Source: Arthrobacter sp. MMS18-M83 (GTDB lineage: Bacteria > Actinomycetota > Actinomycetes > Actinomycetales > Micrococcaceae). From it: a stretch of DNA of 64,000 nucleotides. The DNA lies in contig NZ_CP113343.1 of assembly GCF_026683955.1 (NCBI RefSeq), positions 1,178,001 to 1,242,000 on the forward strand, in the 5' to 3' direction. Made by a program: the position numbers and the translations under genes. Positions within the stretch are counted from its first letter, which is position 1, and each line of letters begins with the position of its first letter. Below, one piece after another: positions 16,761 through 25,258 of this stretch. Under the pieces are notes generated by a model that was not told where the DNA came from, did no database searches, and was given only the letters and a program-made list of their open reading frames with translations.

Positions 16761-18038
16761 TCATGATTTCGTGGACACTTCGTCCGTGGGTGGTTTGAGG
16801 CGCGGGTAGCGTGTCCGTTTCCGGCGTGCTCCGGCGGGGTCTGCTGCGATGCCTGAGGGTTTGCCGTTGCCGACGTAGCGGGTGCCTTTGACAGGCAGGG
16901 GGTGGGTGGTGATCTCGGTGCCGCGGGTGTCGAAGAACATGATCTCGGCGTGGTCGTAAACGATGTGCACGGTGCTCCCGGCCAGGTCCTGGCCGATGTT
17001 GAACGCGGTTCCCAGCACGGTAACGCGGCCGTCGTTCCTGACGAGCCGTTGCGTGCTCCGTGCCGGTGCCGGGACGGTCATGGCGGGTTCCGGGAGGGCC
17101 GGTGCGGGTGTTTTCGGGGTCGCGTCCCAGGCTTCCTGCGGGGTCAGGGCCCCGGGCAGGGCCTGGTGTTCGCGTTCGGTGTTGTAGTAGTGGTCGAAGG
17201 TATCGATCTGGGCTTGCAGGACGGGAATCGACGGGGCCGGCGGCTGGCGGTGCAGGTACTGGTGCAGGGTGCGGTGGAAGCGTTCGTTCTTGCCCTGGGT
17301 GGTGGGTTTGCCCGGTCTGCCGGTGATCGGTTCCACACCGTGGGATTTGAGGAACTCCACGAGTGCGCCGGTGCGTCCGCGGCGGGTCGGGTTCAGGGCC
17401 GCGCCGTTGTCGGAGAGGAATTTCTCCGGCACGCCGTGGCGTTCGATGGCCAGGGCGACGACGGCGATCGCGGCCTCGCTCGTTTCCCCGGTGGCCGCCA
17501 GGGAGGCCAGGGCCAGGCGGGAGTGGTCATCGAGGAGCTGGAAGACCGCCACGGTCTTCCCGTCGGCCAGCCGCCACTCGGTCGCGTCGATCTGCCAGCA
17601 CGCGTTCGGTTGCGGGTAGACGAACCGCTGGTAGGCGCTGCGGGGCTTCTTCCGCGGCTCGGGCACCACGACACCGGCCCGGTCGAAGATCCTGGCCACC
17701 GTCGCCCGGGACGGCGGGGCGAAGCCTTGCCGGGACAGCTTTGCGATTACCGACAACGGGCCGTGATCCAGCCCCTTGGCCTCAAGATCCGCCCGGGTGG
17801 CCAGCAGGAGTTCGACCATCGCCGGTGCCGTGGCTTTCGGGCTGGTCAACGGCACCGGGCGCTTGATCTCCAGGGCCTTCACCGGCCCGACGCGTCCGGC
17901 CGCCGTGCGGACCTTGTAGAACCAGGCACGCGAGACACCGTGTTCGGTGCAGAACGCGCTCACGGCACCGCGTGGCGCATCGGCCGGCCACGTAGCAACG
18001 GCATGACGGACACTGATCTTCGGGGCGGGTTTGCTCAT
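16761..18038 (-). CDS. IS481-family transposase
   Basis: A DDE integrase-type transposase of 425 residues. The N-terminal HTH region (about residues 5-45, with GVSRAWFYK) is followed by the catalytic core: first Asp in WQIDATEW, second in FLSDNGAAL, Glu in KNERFHRTL. The conserved DDHSR segment lies between. A C-terminal tail of about 100 residues follows. The ATG at 18038 is preferred over the TTG at 18050. Its start codon lies within a 16-base hairpin. The last codons are encoded by the innermost left terminal repeat. Confidence 0.9.
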   Translation of the reverse strand: MSKPAPKISVRHAVATWPADAPRGAVSAFCTEHGVSRAWFYKVRTAAGRVGPVKALEIKRPVPLTSPKATAPAMVELLLATRADLEAKGLDHGPLSVIAKLSRQGFAPPSRATVARIFDRAGVVVPEPRKKPRSAYQRFVYPQPNACWQIDATEWRLADGKTVAVFQLLDDHSRLALASLAATGETSEAAIAVVALAIERHGVPEKFLSDNGAALNPTRRGRTGALVEFLKSHGVEPITGRPGKPTTQGKNERFHRTLHQYLHRQPPAPSIPVLQAQIDTFDHYYNTEREHQALPGALTPQEAWDATPKTPAPALPEPAMTVPAPARSTQRLVRNDGRVTVLGTAFNIGQDLAGSTVHIVYDHAEIMFFDTRGTEITTHPLPVKGTRYVGNGKPSGIAADPAGARRKRTRYPRLKPPTDEVSTKS

Positions 18039-18060
18039 GAACCAGAGCAAACCCGCCCCG
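18021..18060 (-). promoter_or_regulatory. Hairpin over the transposase start codon
   Basis: Arms 18021-18036 and 18045-18060 are perfect 16-base complements (CGGGGCGGGTTTGCTC and its partner) with an 8-base loop. The start codon at 18036-18038 sits at the loop edge. In an RNA that enters from outside, this would hide the start, a known way by which insertion sequences limit transposase made from readthrough transcripts. Confidence 0.6.
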
Positions 18061-18137
18061 TCTGTCTACGAGGTCCTGAGACACACTGTCCACGAAGTCA
18101 TGAGACATAAGTGTCCATTAAGTCATGAGACTCCACA

Positions 18138-18152
18138 GTCGTTATAAGCCCT
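18138..18152. repeat. Target site duplication, right copy
   Basis: Identical to 16685-16699; marks the right edge of the IS481-family element. Confidence 0.85.
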
Positions 18153-18214
18153 TATAACGACAACAAATGCGAGCCAGTTGGGGGGCTTCGGCTAAAATGG
18201 AGTTCAGGTGCGCC

Positions 18215-18255
18215 GGGAAGTCTGGTCGGCAATAGTTTTGTCGACCGAGCTTCCC
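18215..18255 (+). promoter_or_regulatory. Structured leader upstream of nhaA
   Basis: GGGAAG (18215-18220) pairs with CTTCCC (18250-18255). The stem continues inward through two wobble pairs, one mismatch and five Watson-Crick pairs to a loop of about 13 bases. It ends 19 bases before the nhaA ATG, just before the CAGGAG ribosome site. It could be a regulatory RNA element. I do not recognise it as one of the known nhaA-associated RNA motifs. Confidence 0.4.
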
Positions 18256-18274
18256 AACCTCCACAGGAGCCACC

Positions 18275-19618
18275 ATGGCGAATCGCCCACTCCCTGCTGC
18301 CTCTTCCAGGGTTTTCAGCCGCTCCAGCTTCCCCGAGTACCAGCGGGTCCTGGCCATCCTTCGCACCGAAACCGTTGGTGGCGCGCTCCTGCTAGCCGCC
18401 ACGGTGGCCGCCCTCGTCTGGGCCAATTCGCCACTTGCCGATGGCTACTTCGCCCTGCGCGATGTCAAGATCGGCTACGCCCCATGGCATCTGGAGCTGA
18501 GCCTGGGCCACTGGGCGTCTGACGGACTCCTGGCCGTGTTCTTCTTCATCGCCGGACTGGAGCTGAAGCGCGAATTCTTGGCCGGGGAATTGCGAAGGCC
18601 TGCAAAAGCGATCGTCCCAGTAGCGGCGGCTGTGGGCGGAGTGGCCCTTCCCGCTCTCATTTACGTGCTCCTCAATCTCGGCTCGGGCGCGGAAACGCTC
18701 AAGGGCTGGGCCATCCCTACTGCCACGGACATCGCCTTCGCCTTGGCCGTCCTTGCCGTCATCAATACGCATCTGCCAGCGGCCTTGCGAACCTTCTTGC
18801 TGACGCTGGCCGTGGTGGACGACTTGATCGCCATCGGCATCATCGCGTTTTTCTATTCGGGCGGCCTCGAGCCCCTCATGCTGCTGGCCGCCGCCGTGCC
18901 GCTTGCCCTCTTTGCCTTCCTCGTGAACAAGCCTGTCCAGAAGCGCGTCCGCAGTTGGTACCTGCTGCTCCCCCTTGCCGCGGCCACCTGGGCCATGGTC
19001 CATGCTTCGGGAATCCACGCCACCGTGGCCGGGGTCCTGCTAGCCTTCGCCGTACCGGTGAGGGCCTCAGGAAAGGAGGGCGAGCCCGCGGCCGGACTCG
19101 CGGAAACCTTCGAGCACAGGCTGCGTCCCTTGTCGGCAGGCTTTGCCGTGCCCGTGTTCGCCTTCTTTTCTGCTGGCGTGGCGCTGGGCGGCGGCGAGGG
19201 ACTGGGCGCTGCCTTGCGCGATCCGGTGGCGGTGGGCATCGTGCTGGCCCTTGTAGTGGGCAAGACGGCGGGCGTCTTCTGCACCACATTCCTCATCACC
19301 AAGACCACCCGCGCGCGCCTTGACGACGGCCTCGCGTGGATCGACGTCGCAGGGCTGGCCACGCTGGCGGGTGTCGGTTTCACCGTTTCGCTCCTGATCG
19401 CCGAGCTCGGCTTCGGTACCGATTCCCCGCACGATGACCACGCGAAAGTGGCCATACTGGCCGGTTCCCTGGTCGCGGCGGTGCTTGCCGCCGTCGTGCT
19501 CAAAGCCCGTAACCGGCACTACCGCCGCGTGGCGCGGGAGGAACAGGCGGACGACGACGGCGACGGCGTGCCGGACGCCTTTACCCGCGCCCAAGACGCC
19601 CGGTCCGCAAACGAGTAG
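18275..19618 (+). CDS. nhaA: Na+/H+ antiporter NhaA
   Basis: A 447-residue inner-membrane antiporter that exchanges sodium for protons in pH and salt control. Family marks: [18 protein letters not shown] at about residue 85, the [11 protein letters not shown] helix at about 150, and the paired aspartates in [10 protein letters not shown] at about residue 190 that bind the cation. Eleven or twelve membrane segments are apparent. The C-terminus has a charged, Asp-rich tail. The start ATG follows CAGGAG by 6 bases. Confidence 0.95.
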   Translation: MANRPLPAASSRVFSRSSFPEYQRVLAILRTETVGGALLLAATVAALVWANSPLADGYFALRDVKIGYAPWHLELSLGHWASDGLLAVFFFIAGLELKREFLAGELRRPAKAIVPVAAAVGGVALPALIYVLLNLGSGAETLKGWAIPTATDIAFALAVLAVINTHLPAALRTFLLTLAVVDDLIAIGIIAFFYSGGLEPLMLLAAAVPLALFAFLVNKPVQKRVRSWYLLLPLAAATWAMVHASGIHATVAGVLLAFAVPVRASGKEGEPAAGLAETFEHRLRPLSAGFAVPVFAFFSAGVALGGGEGLGAALRDPVAVGIVLALVVGKTAGVFCTTFLITKTTRARLDDGLAWIDVAGLATLAGVGFTVSLLIAELGFGTDSPHDDHAKVAILAGSLVAAVLAAVVLKARNRHYRRVAREEQADDDGDGVPDAFTRAQDARSANE

Positions 19619-19638
19619 CCGATATTTCAAATGGAGTA

Positions 19639-19842
19639 ATGAGGCTTCCAAGTAGGGTGGTTGGCACGCTATTTGAGCGGTATCGGCAGGAATACCTTGC
19701 TGATATGGACGCGAATAGTATGGAACGAGTGTGGCATGGGGCCCACAGGAAAGCCCAAGAGAAGAACTGGTCATTGATCTTTGTTTGGGCGATTCTCGGT
19801 CTCATGTCGATTTCGGTGCTCATCGCAGCGGTACCCAAATGA
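19639..19842 (+). CDS. Small single-helix membrane protein
   Basis: A 67-residue protein with a charged, probably cytoplasmic N-terminal 42 residues and one membrane helix at about 44-64. The ATG follows TGGAGT by 2-3 bases, so the ribosome site is close. It lies 20 bases after nhaA on the same strand and in front of a hairpin. The family is not recognised. Confidence 0.5.
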   Translation: MRLPSRVVGTLFERYRQEYLADMDANSMERVWHGAHRKAQEKNWSLIFVWAILGLMSISVLIAAVPK

Positions 19843-19867
19843 TGCGATGACTAGGCCAACGGTACAA

Positions 19868-19903
19868 AAAAGCTCGGGCCGGTTTTAGCGGGTCCGAGCT
19901 TTT
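19868..19903 (+). terminator. Rho-independent terminator
   Basis: AAAAGCTCGG (19868-19877) pairs with CCGAGCTTTT (19894-19903), followed by TTCTTTG; A-rich before and T-rich after. Closes the nhaA transcript. Confidence 0.75.
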
Positions 19904-19984
19904 CTTTGTCTCCTGCATTTCCAAGGTTGCGCGGCCATGCCCAGCCGCTATCGCCGAGCTTGACTGCGTTATGGCCTTCGGCCT

Positions 19985-20122
19985 TTAGTGCATCGCGCCC
20001 ATGGAGGCGGAAAGAATCGTCACCGCGACGAGCGCGAGCAACAATCCCACAACCACAAATTCCGCCCTGCGGACCCGATGCTGGCTCCGGCGCCATTCGC
20101 GCCTGCTCTCCAAGGTGATCAT
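19985..20122 (-). CDS. Possible 45-residue membrane protein
   Basis: A short open frame reads MITLESRREWRRSQ, a basic stretch, then a hydrophobic helix EFVVVGLLLALVAVTILSA and a short tail. The positive-inside layout (Arg-rich N-terminus then helix) and GC-rich third positions favour a real gene. No clear ribosome site is visible, and it stands alone between the nhaA terminator and sufU. Treat as tentative. Confidence 0.35.
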   Translation of the reverse strand: MITLESRREWRRSQHRVRRAEFVVVGLLLALVAVTILSASMGAMH

Positions 20123-20191
20123 GGTCCGAGGCTAAATCCGGGCCACGAGTCCAAAATAGAGTGGACGCTACTCGACCTGGGCCCAGCCGCG

Positions 20192-20689
20192 CTAGAGAAC
20201 CCGGGACACCTCTTGGCCTGCCTCAGCCTGGCGTAGCGCGTCTTCCGCAGCCACCCACGCGAGCATGGCGCACTTTACCCGGGCCGGATACTTGGCAACC
20301 CCGGCCAGCGCGGCAGCATCCTGTAGGAGTTCCTCATCCGCTTCCAGCTTGCCGCGCGAGCGCATCAATTCGCGAAAATGATCAATGGTCCTTCGAAGGG
20401 ACGCCGCGGACATTCCTGGTGCCATTTCACTGAGTATGGAGGCTGACGCCATCGAAATGGCACAGCCATCGCCACTCCAGTGGATTTCAGTGACGCCCAG
20501 TCCGTCTCCGGCAGCACCGACACTGAGCCGCAGGGTGATTTCGTCCCCGCAGATGGGATTGAGCTGGTGACTCTGCCCCGTGCCGGCCGTACCCATCGCG
20601 GCGGCCGGCAGTTCAGCCAGGTCTCCCCCGCTGCGGGTCTTGGAGTGCTCCAGGATCAGCTGTTGGTACAAGGAGTCCAGACCACTCAT
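20192..20689 (-). CDS. sufU: Iron-sulfur cluster assembly sulfurtransferase SufU
   Basis: A 165-residue partner of SufS that accepts sulfur from the desulfurase. The three conserved cysteines are visible in NPICGDEI, GDGCAIS and RVKCAML; in the family these bind zinc and relay sulfur. The ATG at 20689 was chosen because it overlaps the sufS stop (ATGA) and begins the conserved SGLDSLYQQLILEH; the longer open frame is sufS shadow. The two genes form an operon. Confidence 0.93.
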   Translation of the reverse strand: MSGLDSLYQQLILEHSKTRSGGDLAELPAAAMGTAGTGQSHQLNPICGDEITLRLSVGAAGDGLGVTEIHWSGDGCAISMASASILSEMAPGMSAASLRRTIDHFRELMRSRGKLEADEELLQDAAALAGVAKYPARVKCAMLAWVAAEDALRQAEAGQEVSRVL

Positions 20690-22020
20690 GACTTGGCTCC
20701 AGGCGCCGCTACCCCGAAGTATGGGCGAATCCCGGCAACCGCCCCAATCAACAGGTCTACTTCCTCGGATGTGGTGTACAGGTAAGTACTGGCCCTGGTA
20801 GAGGCAGTCAGGCCTAGCCTGCGGTGCAGGGGCTGCGCACAATGGTGGCCGACCCGGACTGCGATGCCCAGATTATCGAGGTACTGCCCCACATCGTGGG
20901 CGTGCACTCCTGCGACGTCGAACGCGGCAAGCCCGGTCCGTTCTTCTCCTGGCCCTGGTCCCAGCACGCGCACGCCGTCGATGGCGCTGAGGCCCGTGAC
21001 AAGCCTTTGGCCAAGCTCCGCCTCACGAAGGGCCACCCGCTGCATCCCTGTTTCAGCGAGGTAGTTCACCGCCGCGGCCAGGGCCACAGCCTGCGAAATG
21101 GGCTGCGTTCCGGCCTCGAAACGCTGGGGCGCGGGCAAGTACTGGGCTTGTTCCATCGTCACCGTGGTGATCATGGAACCACCAGTCAGGAACGGTGGCA
21201 TCGCGTTGAGCAGCTCGCTGCGGCCGTAGACCGCGCCGATTCCCGTAGGTCCCAGCATTTTGTGGCCGGAAAACACGGCGAAGTCAACGTCCAAGGCCTT
21301 GAAATCCAAGGGGAGGTGCGGCGCGGACTGGCAGGCGTCCAGGACCACCAAGGCACCCACTTCCCGCGCCATCCGGACCAATACGTCCACCGGGTTGATG
21401 TTGCCGAGCACGTTGGAAGTGTGGGTGAAGGCCAGGATCCTGGTGCGCGCGGTAACCAGGCGCGATGCTTCCTCAAGCCTCAGCACACCGGCGTCGTCAA
21501 TGGGAATGTACCTGAGGGTGGCGCCGGTGCGCCGGCACAGTTCCTGCCATGGGATCAGGTTGGCGTGGTGTTCCATTTCGGTGACAAGCACTTCGTCGCC
21601 CGGCTTGAGGGCAAAGGGCCCGGCTTCCGCACCCGACCGGCCCACGCTGGCGTTCGAAAACGAGTAGGCCAGTAGGTTCAGCCCTGCGGTGGCATTAGTC
21701 GTCCAGATCAGCTCATCATCCTGCACGCCCACAAAACGTGCCACGGTAGCCCGTGCGTCTTCGAAAGCGTCCGTTGCTTCGACGGCGAGGTGATGGGCAC
21801 CCCGATGGACAGCGGAGTTTCGCTGCTCGTAGAATTCCTGCTCCGCCTCCAGCACACTTCGAGGGTTCTGCGAAGTGGCACCCGAATCCAGATAGACCAG
21901 GGGTTTGCCATTGATTTCCTGCTCAAGAACAGGGAAATCATTGCGGATACGACGGACTTCGTCGTCATCGAGTGCGGAAACCTGGGCATCTCCCCGCGCG
22001 GGGGTGGAAACCATCGTCAA
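20686..22020 (-). CDS. sufS: Cysteine desulfurase SufS
   Basis: A PLP enzyme of 444 residues that takes sulfur from cysteine for Fe-S cluster building. The PLP lysine is in FSGHKMLGPTG, the catalytic loop cysteine in VGHHCAQPLH, and YLDSGATSQNP near the N-terminus is typical of group II. The start is either TTG at 22020 or ATG at 22014; AAGGAG lies 8 bases before the TTG but 14 before the ATG, so TTG fits better. It lies 122 bases downstream of the giant LuxR regulator gene on the same strand. Confidence 0.95.
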   Translation of the reverse strand: MTMVSTPARGDAQVSALDDDEVRRIRNDFPVLEQEINGKPLVYLDSGATSQNPRSVLEAEQEFYEQRNSAVHRGAHHLAVEATDAFEDARATVARFVGVQDDELIWTTNATAGLNLLAYSFSNASVGRSGAEAGPFALKPGDEVLVTEMEHHANLIPWQELCRRTGATLRYIPIDDAGVLRLEEASRLVTARTRILAFTHTSNVLGNINPVDVLVRMAREVGALVVLDACQSAPHLPLDFKALDVDFAVFSGHKMLGPTGIGAVYGRSELLNAMPPFLTGGSMITTVTMEQAQYLPAPQRFEAGTQPISQAVALAAAVNYLAETGMQRVALREAELGQRLVTGLSAIDGVRVLGPGPGEERTGLAAFDVAGVHAHDVGQYLDNLGIAVRVGHHCAQPLHRRLGLTASTRASTYLYTTSEEVDLLIGAVAGIRPYFGVAAPGAKS

Positions 22021-22142
22021 AACCGGTGCTCCTTGTTAGGAATACGTGGCAATCGCCAGCGGCTGACCGCCAGGAGTGGCGGCGTCACCTAGTAATTGTC
22101 CCACCATTTGGCTTCGCTGCCTCATCCGCGGAGCTGCCCAGC

Positions 22143-24827
22143 CTACTCCTCCGGCTTCGCCAACTCGTCCCATAGCTCCGAGAGCTTCTGCCGGCGTGAG
22201 ACGCCGAGCTTCCCGTAAACCCGCTGAAGGTGCGCATTGACAGTATTTACCGCGATACCCAAACGAGCGGCCACCTCCGCGCTGCTCAACCCGGAGGCGA
22301 CCAAGGCAGTCACCTCGCGTTCGCGCTGGGAGAGCTTGACGATCCCTGGAAGAATAGAGGACCTGGACTCCGGACCTTCCAGTCCGAGTTCGTCGTGAGC
22401 AAACACGTCCTCTTGGTCAAAAGCCCGGTCTTGTTGCGGCGCACCCGTGCTCGCTTCTTCTTCTTCTGCACCCAGCCCTGGTCCGTGTCCCATTTCCTGT
22501 CCTCCTTCCTGTCCTGGCTGCCCTCCGGGCTCGACACTCCACACAACCTCGGACACCCCTGGACCCATCTGCCGGTAGCCTCGGCTGCCGGTACGCGCGG
22601 CCAAGCCCAGGTTCAGCATTTCGAGTGCCCGGTGTCCCTTCTTTGCAGCCGAACCCGCAAGTTGAAGGAGCTTCCTGTGTGAATGTTCCGCACCAATCAG
22701 CACTGACCGTGCTGCGGATGAATAGCTTTCAGCGAGCTGCGATGCCAGGTAATTTCCTGAACTGCGGCGCGAATCGTAGGCCGCCAGGGCGCGACGCACC
22801 TGGTTGACATCTCCCAGCAGCCAGGCAGCTGCGGCAAGTCCACCGAGGGCCGGTGGCAGAAGCCCCTCAGGATCAGCTTCGTCCAGCCGGGCCTTGGCCT
22901 GGCGGAACTGTTCACAAGCCAGTTCCAAGCTCCCCTGCCTGGCGAGCACCAGCGCCCTGTAAAGGTGGGCAGCCCCGCCGAAATAGCTCATCCGGTTGCT
23001 GTAGCTGGAACTGCCGACGCAGAACATTTCGGAGCCGCCCCATTGCCCGCGCCAGATCAAATTCGATCCGTGGATGGTCAAGACGGCGGAGAGGAAGTCC
23101 ACAGGGCACCGGGGCAGCCTCCCCAAAGCTTCGAGGGCCGACGTCGAGAGAGCGACGGCGTCCGAGAACCTCCCGCTGACGGCGAGCCCTTGGGAGACAA
23201 GCGCCATCAAAAGCACCGCGGCCTGGGTAGGCGGTGGCGGATGGTTCTCCGAACGCAGTCCAGGGTCGATCAATTGGCCACGGCAAAGCCTCTGGAACAG
23301 CTCGCTACCGGCCGAAGGCCAGCTTCCGTTCTGCGCATCCAGATACAGCTGGAGGACGTCCAGTTCGTCCCGGACGGCCGTCTGGCCTAGATAGGCCGGC
23401 TCGCCCGGCTGGACCCCGACGGCGGCAGTCTCCAGCCGCCGTCGGGCATCCTGTAGAACCGACTGCAGCACATTTGCCCCCGGCGAAGTCGGCATGAGGG
23501 CACGCAGCAGGAGCCACACGGCGTGGGCGAAGTCCGCGGTCAAGACGTCAGGGGTGTTCGCGACCAAACCTTTCAGGACCGTGACAGCCCCGGGGAAATC
23601 CCTAGCGTGATACAGGGCCCTTGCCAGCTCCACTCTTGCGACCAGCCCGAGTTCCGGTGCCCGCACCGCATCCGCAGACCGCCGGGCCCGCCCGTTATCG
23701 TGAATGTCGTTCGCCGCAATCGCCACGGCCAGAAGGTCAGCGTCGGCTACCGGCAATCGGCTTTCCTGTTCGAGCTCCACCCGGCGGAACAGCGTCCAGA
23801 GCGAGTCATCCGCAACCGGTATGGAGATCTTGTAGATGCTTCGCCGAAGTTCCAAGATCCGGGCTGGCCCCAGCTGCTGCCGGGCGAGCCTCCCTTCGTT
23901 CGCGTGGCTGAGGGAAGCCGTCTCCTGGTTGTCTTTCTGGACACGGACCGTGCCGTCACCCGTGAGTGCTTCCATGGCCCGCTTTTGGCCAAGCTGTTCG
24001 AGGATGGCCATCGGTATCGGCTCCCCCGCCGCCAAAAGGTCCACAACCTGACGCTGCGGCACGGAATATCCCTCAAGTCGGTGCCGGGTCAGCTCAAGCG
24101 CCTGCGAACCATCCGGGCGGATCGGTCCGGACAGCATCCAGGAATCAGCCTGCTCCACGATCTCGCCACGCGCTGCGGCTTCGTCCAAGAGCAACTTCGC
24201 GGCCTGCAGGTTTCCTCCGGTGGCGGCATGGATGTCCCGGACCAGGCTCCGCGCGGCGTGCCCTCCGAGACGGTCATCGAGGAACTCGCGAAGCTGGTCC
24301 TGGGTGAGATCGTCCAGGGTCACCACCGAAAGCTGCCGCGAAACGACGGATTCCATCAGTTCCATTCTCAGCGGCCGGTCTGAGCGGTGGGTCGCGATCA
24401 TGCGGATGTCGGGATCACCAAGGAGCTGGCTCAAGAGCCAAAGGGACATGTCGTCCAGAAAATCGATGTTGTCCAGCACCAGCAGGGCAGAGGATCCGGG
24501 TGTGGAAACGCTGCGCACCGCTTTGCGGCAAGCCGCCACGATGGAACCCGGCCACACCTTGGAGCTGGCTGGCAGGTCCGGAACAAGGGCCATGGCGATT
24601 CCAAACGGGATGTCCGCGAACGACTCGGACACGTTGCGGGCGATCACGCTGAACGACCCGCGAAGCACTGAAGCCGCTGCGTCCAAGAGGGTAGTCATTC
24701 CCGAGCCGCTCGGGCCTGAGATGACGATCCCTGCTGGTTCCGGCCCTGACAAGGCAATGACAATCTCTTGAAGCTCTGCTGCCCGAATAATCGGGGGCGA
24801 GGTGTGGGTCCCTTCAGTATCGTCCAT
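22143..24827 (-). CDS. Giant LuxR-family (LAL) regulator with altered Walker A
   Basis: An 894-residue LAL/MalT-type regulator. N-terminal P-loop domain: the Walker A reads GPSGSGMTT, with Met where Lys is expected, and Walker B is ALLVLDNIDFLDD. A long helical, TPR-like middle follows. Before the HTH there is an unusual stretch of about 60 residues rich in Gly, Glu, Gln and Pro. The C-terminal LuxR HTH (about residues 830-890) reads LSQREREV, SSAEVAARLGIAVNTVNAHLQRVYGKLGV. The recognition helix NTVNAHLQ differs from the RTVEGHLY of the four paralogues at 34983-46117. ATP use is doubtful with this P-loop. It forms the left edge of the exopolysaccharide island and points towards sufS. Confidence 0.85.
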   Translation of the reverse strand: MDDTEGTHTSPPIIRAAELQEIVIALSGPEPAGIVISGPSGSGMTTLLDAAASVLRGSFSVIARNVSESFADIPFGIAMALVPDLPASSKVWPGSIVAACRKAVRSVSTPGSSALLVLDNIDFLDDMSLWLLSQLLGDPDIRMIATHRSDRPLRMELMESVVSRQLSVVTLDDLTQDQLREFLDDRLGGHAARSLVRDIHAATGGNLQAAKLLLDEAAARGEIVEQADSWMLSGPIRPDGSQALELTRHRLEGYSVPQRQVVDLLAAGEPIPMAILEQLGQKRAMEALTGDGTVRVQKDNQETASLSHANEGRLARQQLGPARILELRRSIYKISIPVADDSLWTLFRRVELEQESRLPVADADLLAVAIAANDIHDNGRARRSADAVRAPELGLVARVELARALYHARDFPGAVTVLKGLVANTPDVLTADFAHAVWLLLRALMPTSPGANVLQSVLQDARRRLETAAVGVQPGEPAYLGQTAVRDELDVLQLYLDAQNGSWPSAGSELFQRLCRGQLIDPGLRSENHPPPPTQAAVLLMALVSQGLAVSGRFSDAVALSTSALEALGRLPRCPVDFLSAVLTIHGSNLIWRGQWGGSEMFCVGSSSYSNRMSYFGGAAHLYRALVLARQGSLELACEQFRQAKARLDEADPEGLLPPALGGLAAAAWLLGDVNQVRRALAAYDSRRSSGNYLASQLAESYSSAARSVLIGAEHSHRKLLQLAGSAAKKGHRALEMLNLGLAARTGSRGYRQMGPGVSEVVWSVEPGGQPGQEGGQEMGHGPGLGAEEEEASTGAPQQDRAFDQEDVFAHDELGLEGPESRSSILPGIVKLSQREREVTALVASGLSSAEVAARLGIAVNTVNAHLQRVYGKLGVSRRQKLSELWDELAKPEE

Positions 24828-25258
24828 GGTCCTGTCTTATCTTCGGGCCGCCGGACACGCGTTCCTGACGGCCGCGGCACGGACCGGTGTCATTTCAAAA
24901 CGTTACCCGCGGGTTTCTGTCCTGGATTGAGTGGTAACTACTTGGTTTTCCAGGGCCACTTGCACCACATCCAGGGGCTCCACGCAGGCTTGCGAAGGGG
25001 AACCTTTGCCCGGCTTTCGAGGCCGGATGTATAGCCCCTGTTACCGTCCTGTGATCTGACTGTGTAAGCTGGTGCCGCAAGAGTAAGTTCTGGCTGGCTA
25101 CTTCTGGGGAGTCGAAGCGCAGCCTTTTTTCACAACAACTCTGTCGCCACACACCATTTGGCCGTGTACGACCCTGCGGCATTTTTTGCCTGCAGATCGC
25201 CCTACCGGTTGCCTAGGTCTCGTATGTCTATGTCCCCAACAGATATGTCACCCAAAAT
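24828..25258. other. 431-base divergent intergenic region
   Basis: Lies between the minus-strand LAL gene and the plus-strand secreted-protein gene, so it should hold both promoters. AT content rises towards the plus-strand gene. A TTACCCGCGGG stretch at 24902 contains a weak match to the TACYCGT half-site described elsewhere. I see no convincing gene, terminator or full copy of the 12-base shared motif. Confidence 0.5.

Larger units (their letters stand above)
16700..18137 (-). mobile_element. Complete IS481-family insertion sequence, 1438 bp
   Basis: Both ends begin TGT inward and carry similar terminal sequences (for example GTCTC and GTGGAC or ATGGAC at matching places). A 15-base target duplication flanks it. 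Each end holds three copies of a unit of about 24-26 bases. On the left, GTCTC lies at 16706, 16732 and 16758, each followed by GTGGAC. On the right, GAGAC lies at 18078, 18102 and 18127. One intact transposase gene fills the element. The fresh duplication and intact gene suggest a recent, possibly active insertion. Confidence 0.85.
16665..18181. repeat. Long palindrome split by the IS element
   Basis: The left arm at 16665-16692 and the right arm at 18153-18181 are complementary. The inner 21 bases pair perfectly (16672-16692 against 18153-18173), and the outer part pairs with one mismatch. Without the IS and one copy of the target duplication they would form a hairpin with a 6-base loop, AGCCCT. 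It was probably the terminator between the small membrane protein and nhaA, or a dispersed palindromic repeat. Confidence 0.75.

Noticed and set aside
24828..25258. Full copy of the 12-base shared motif before the 22143 LAL gene or secreted protein A
   Set aside because: Only a weak TACCCGC half-site is present at 24904; it falls short of the dyad seen at the three operons.
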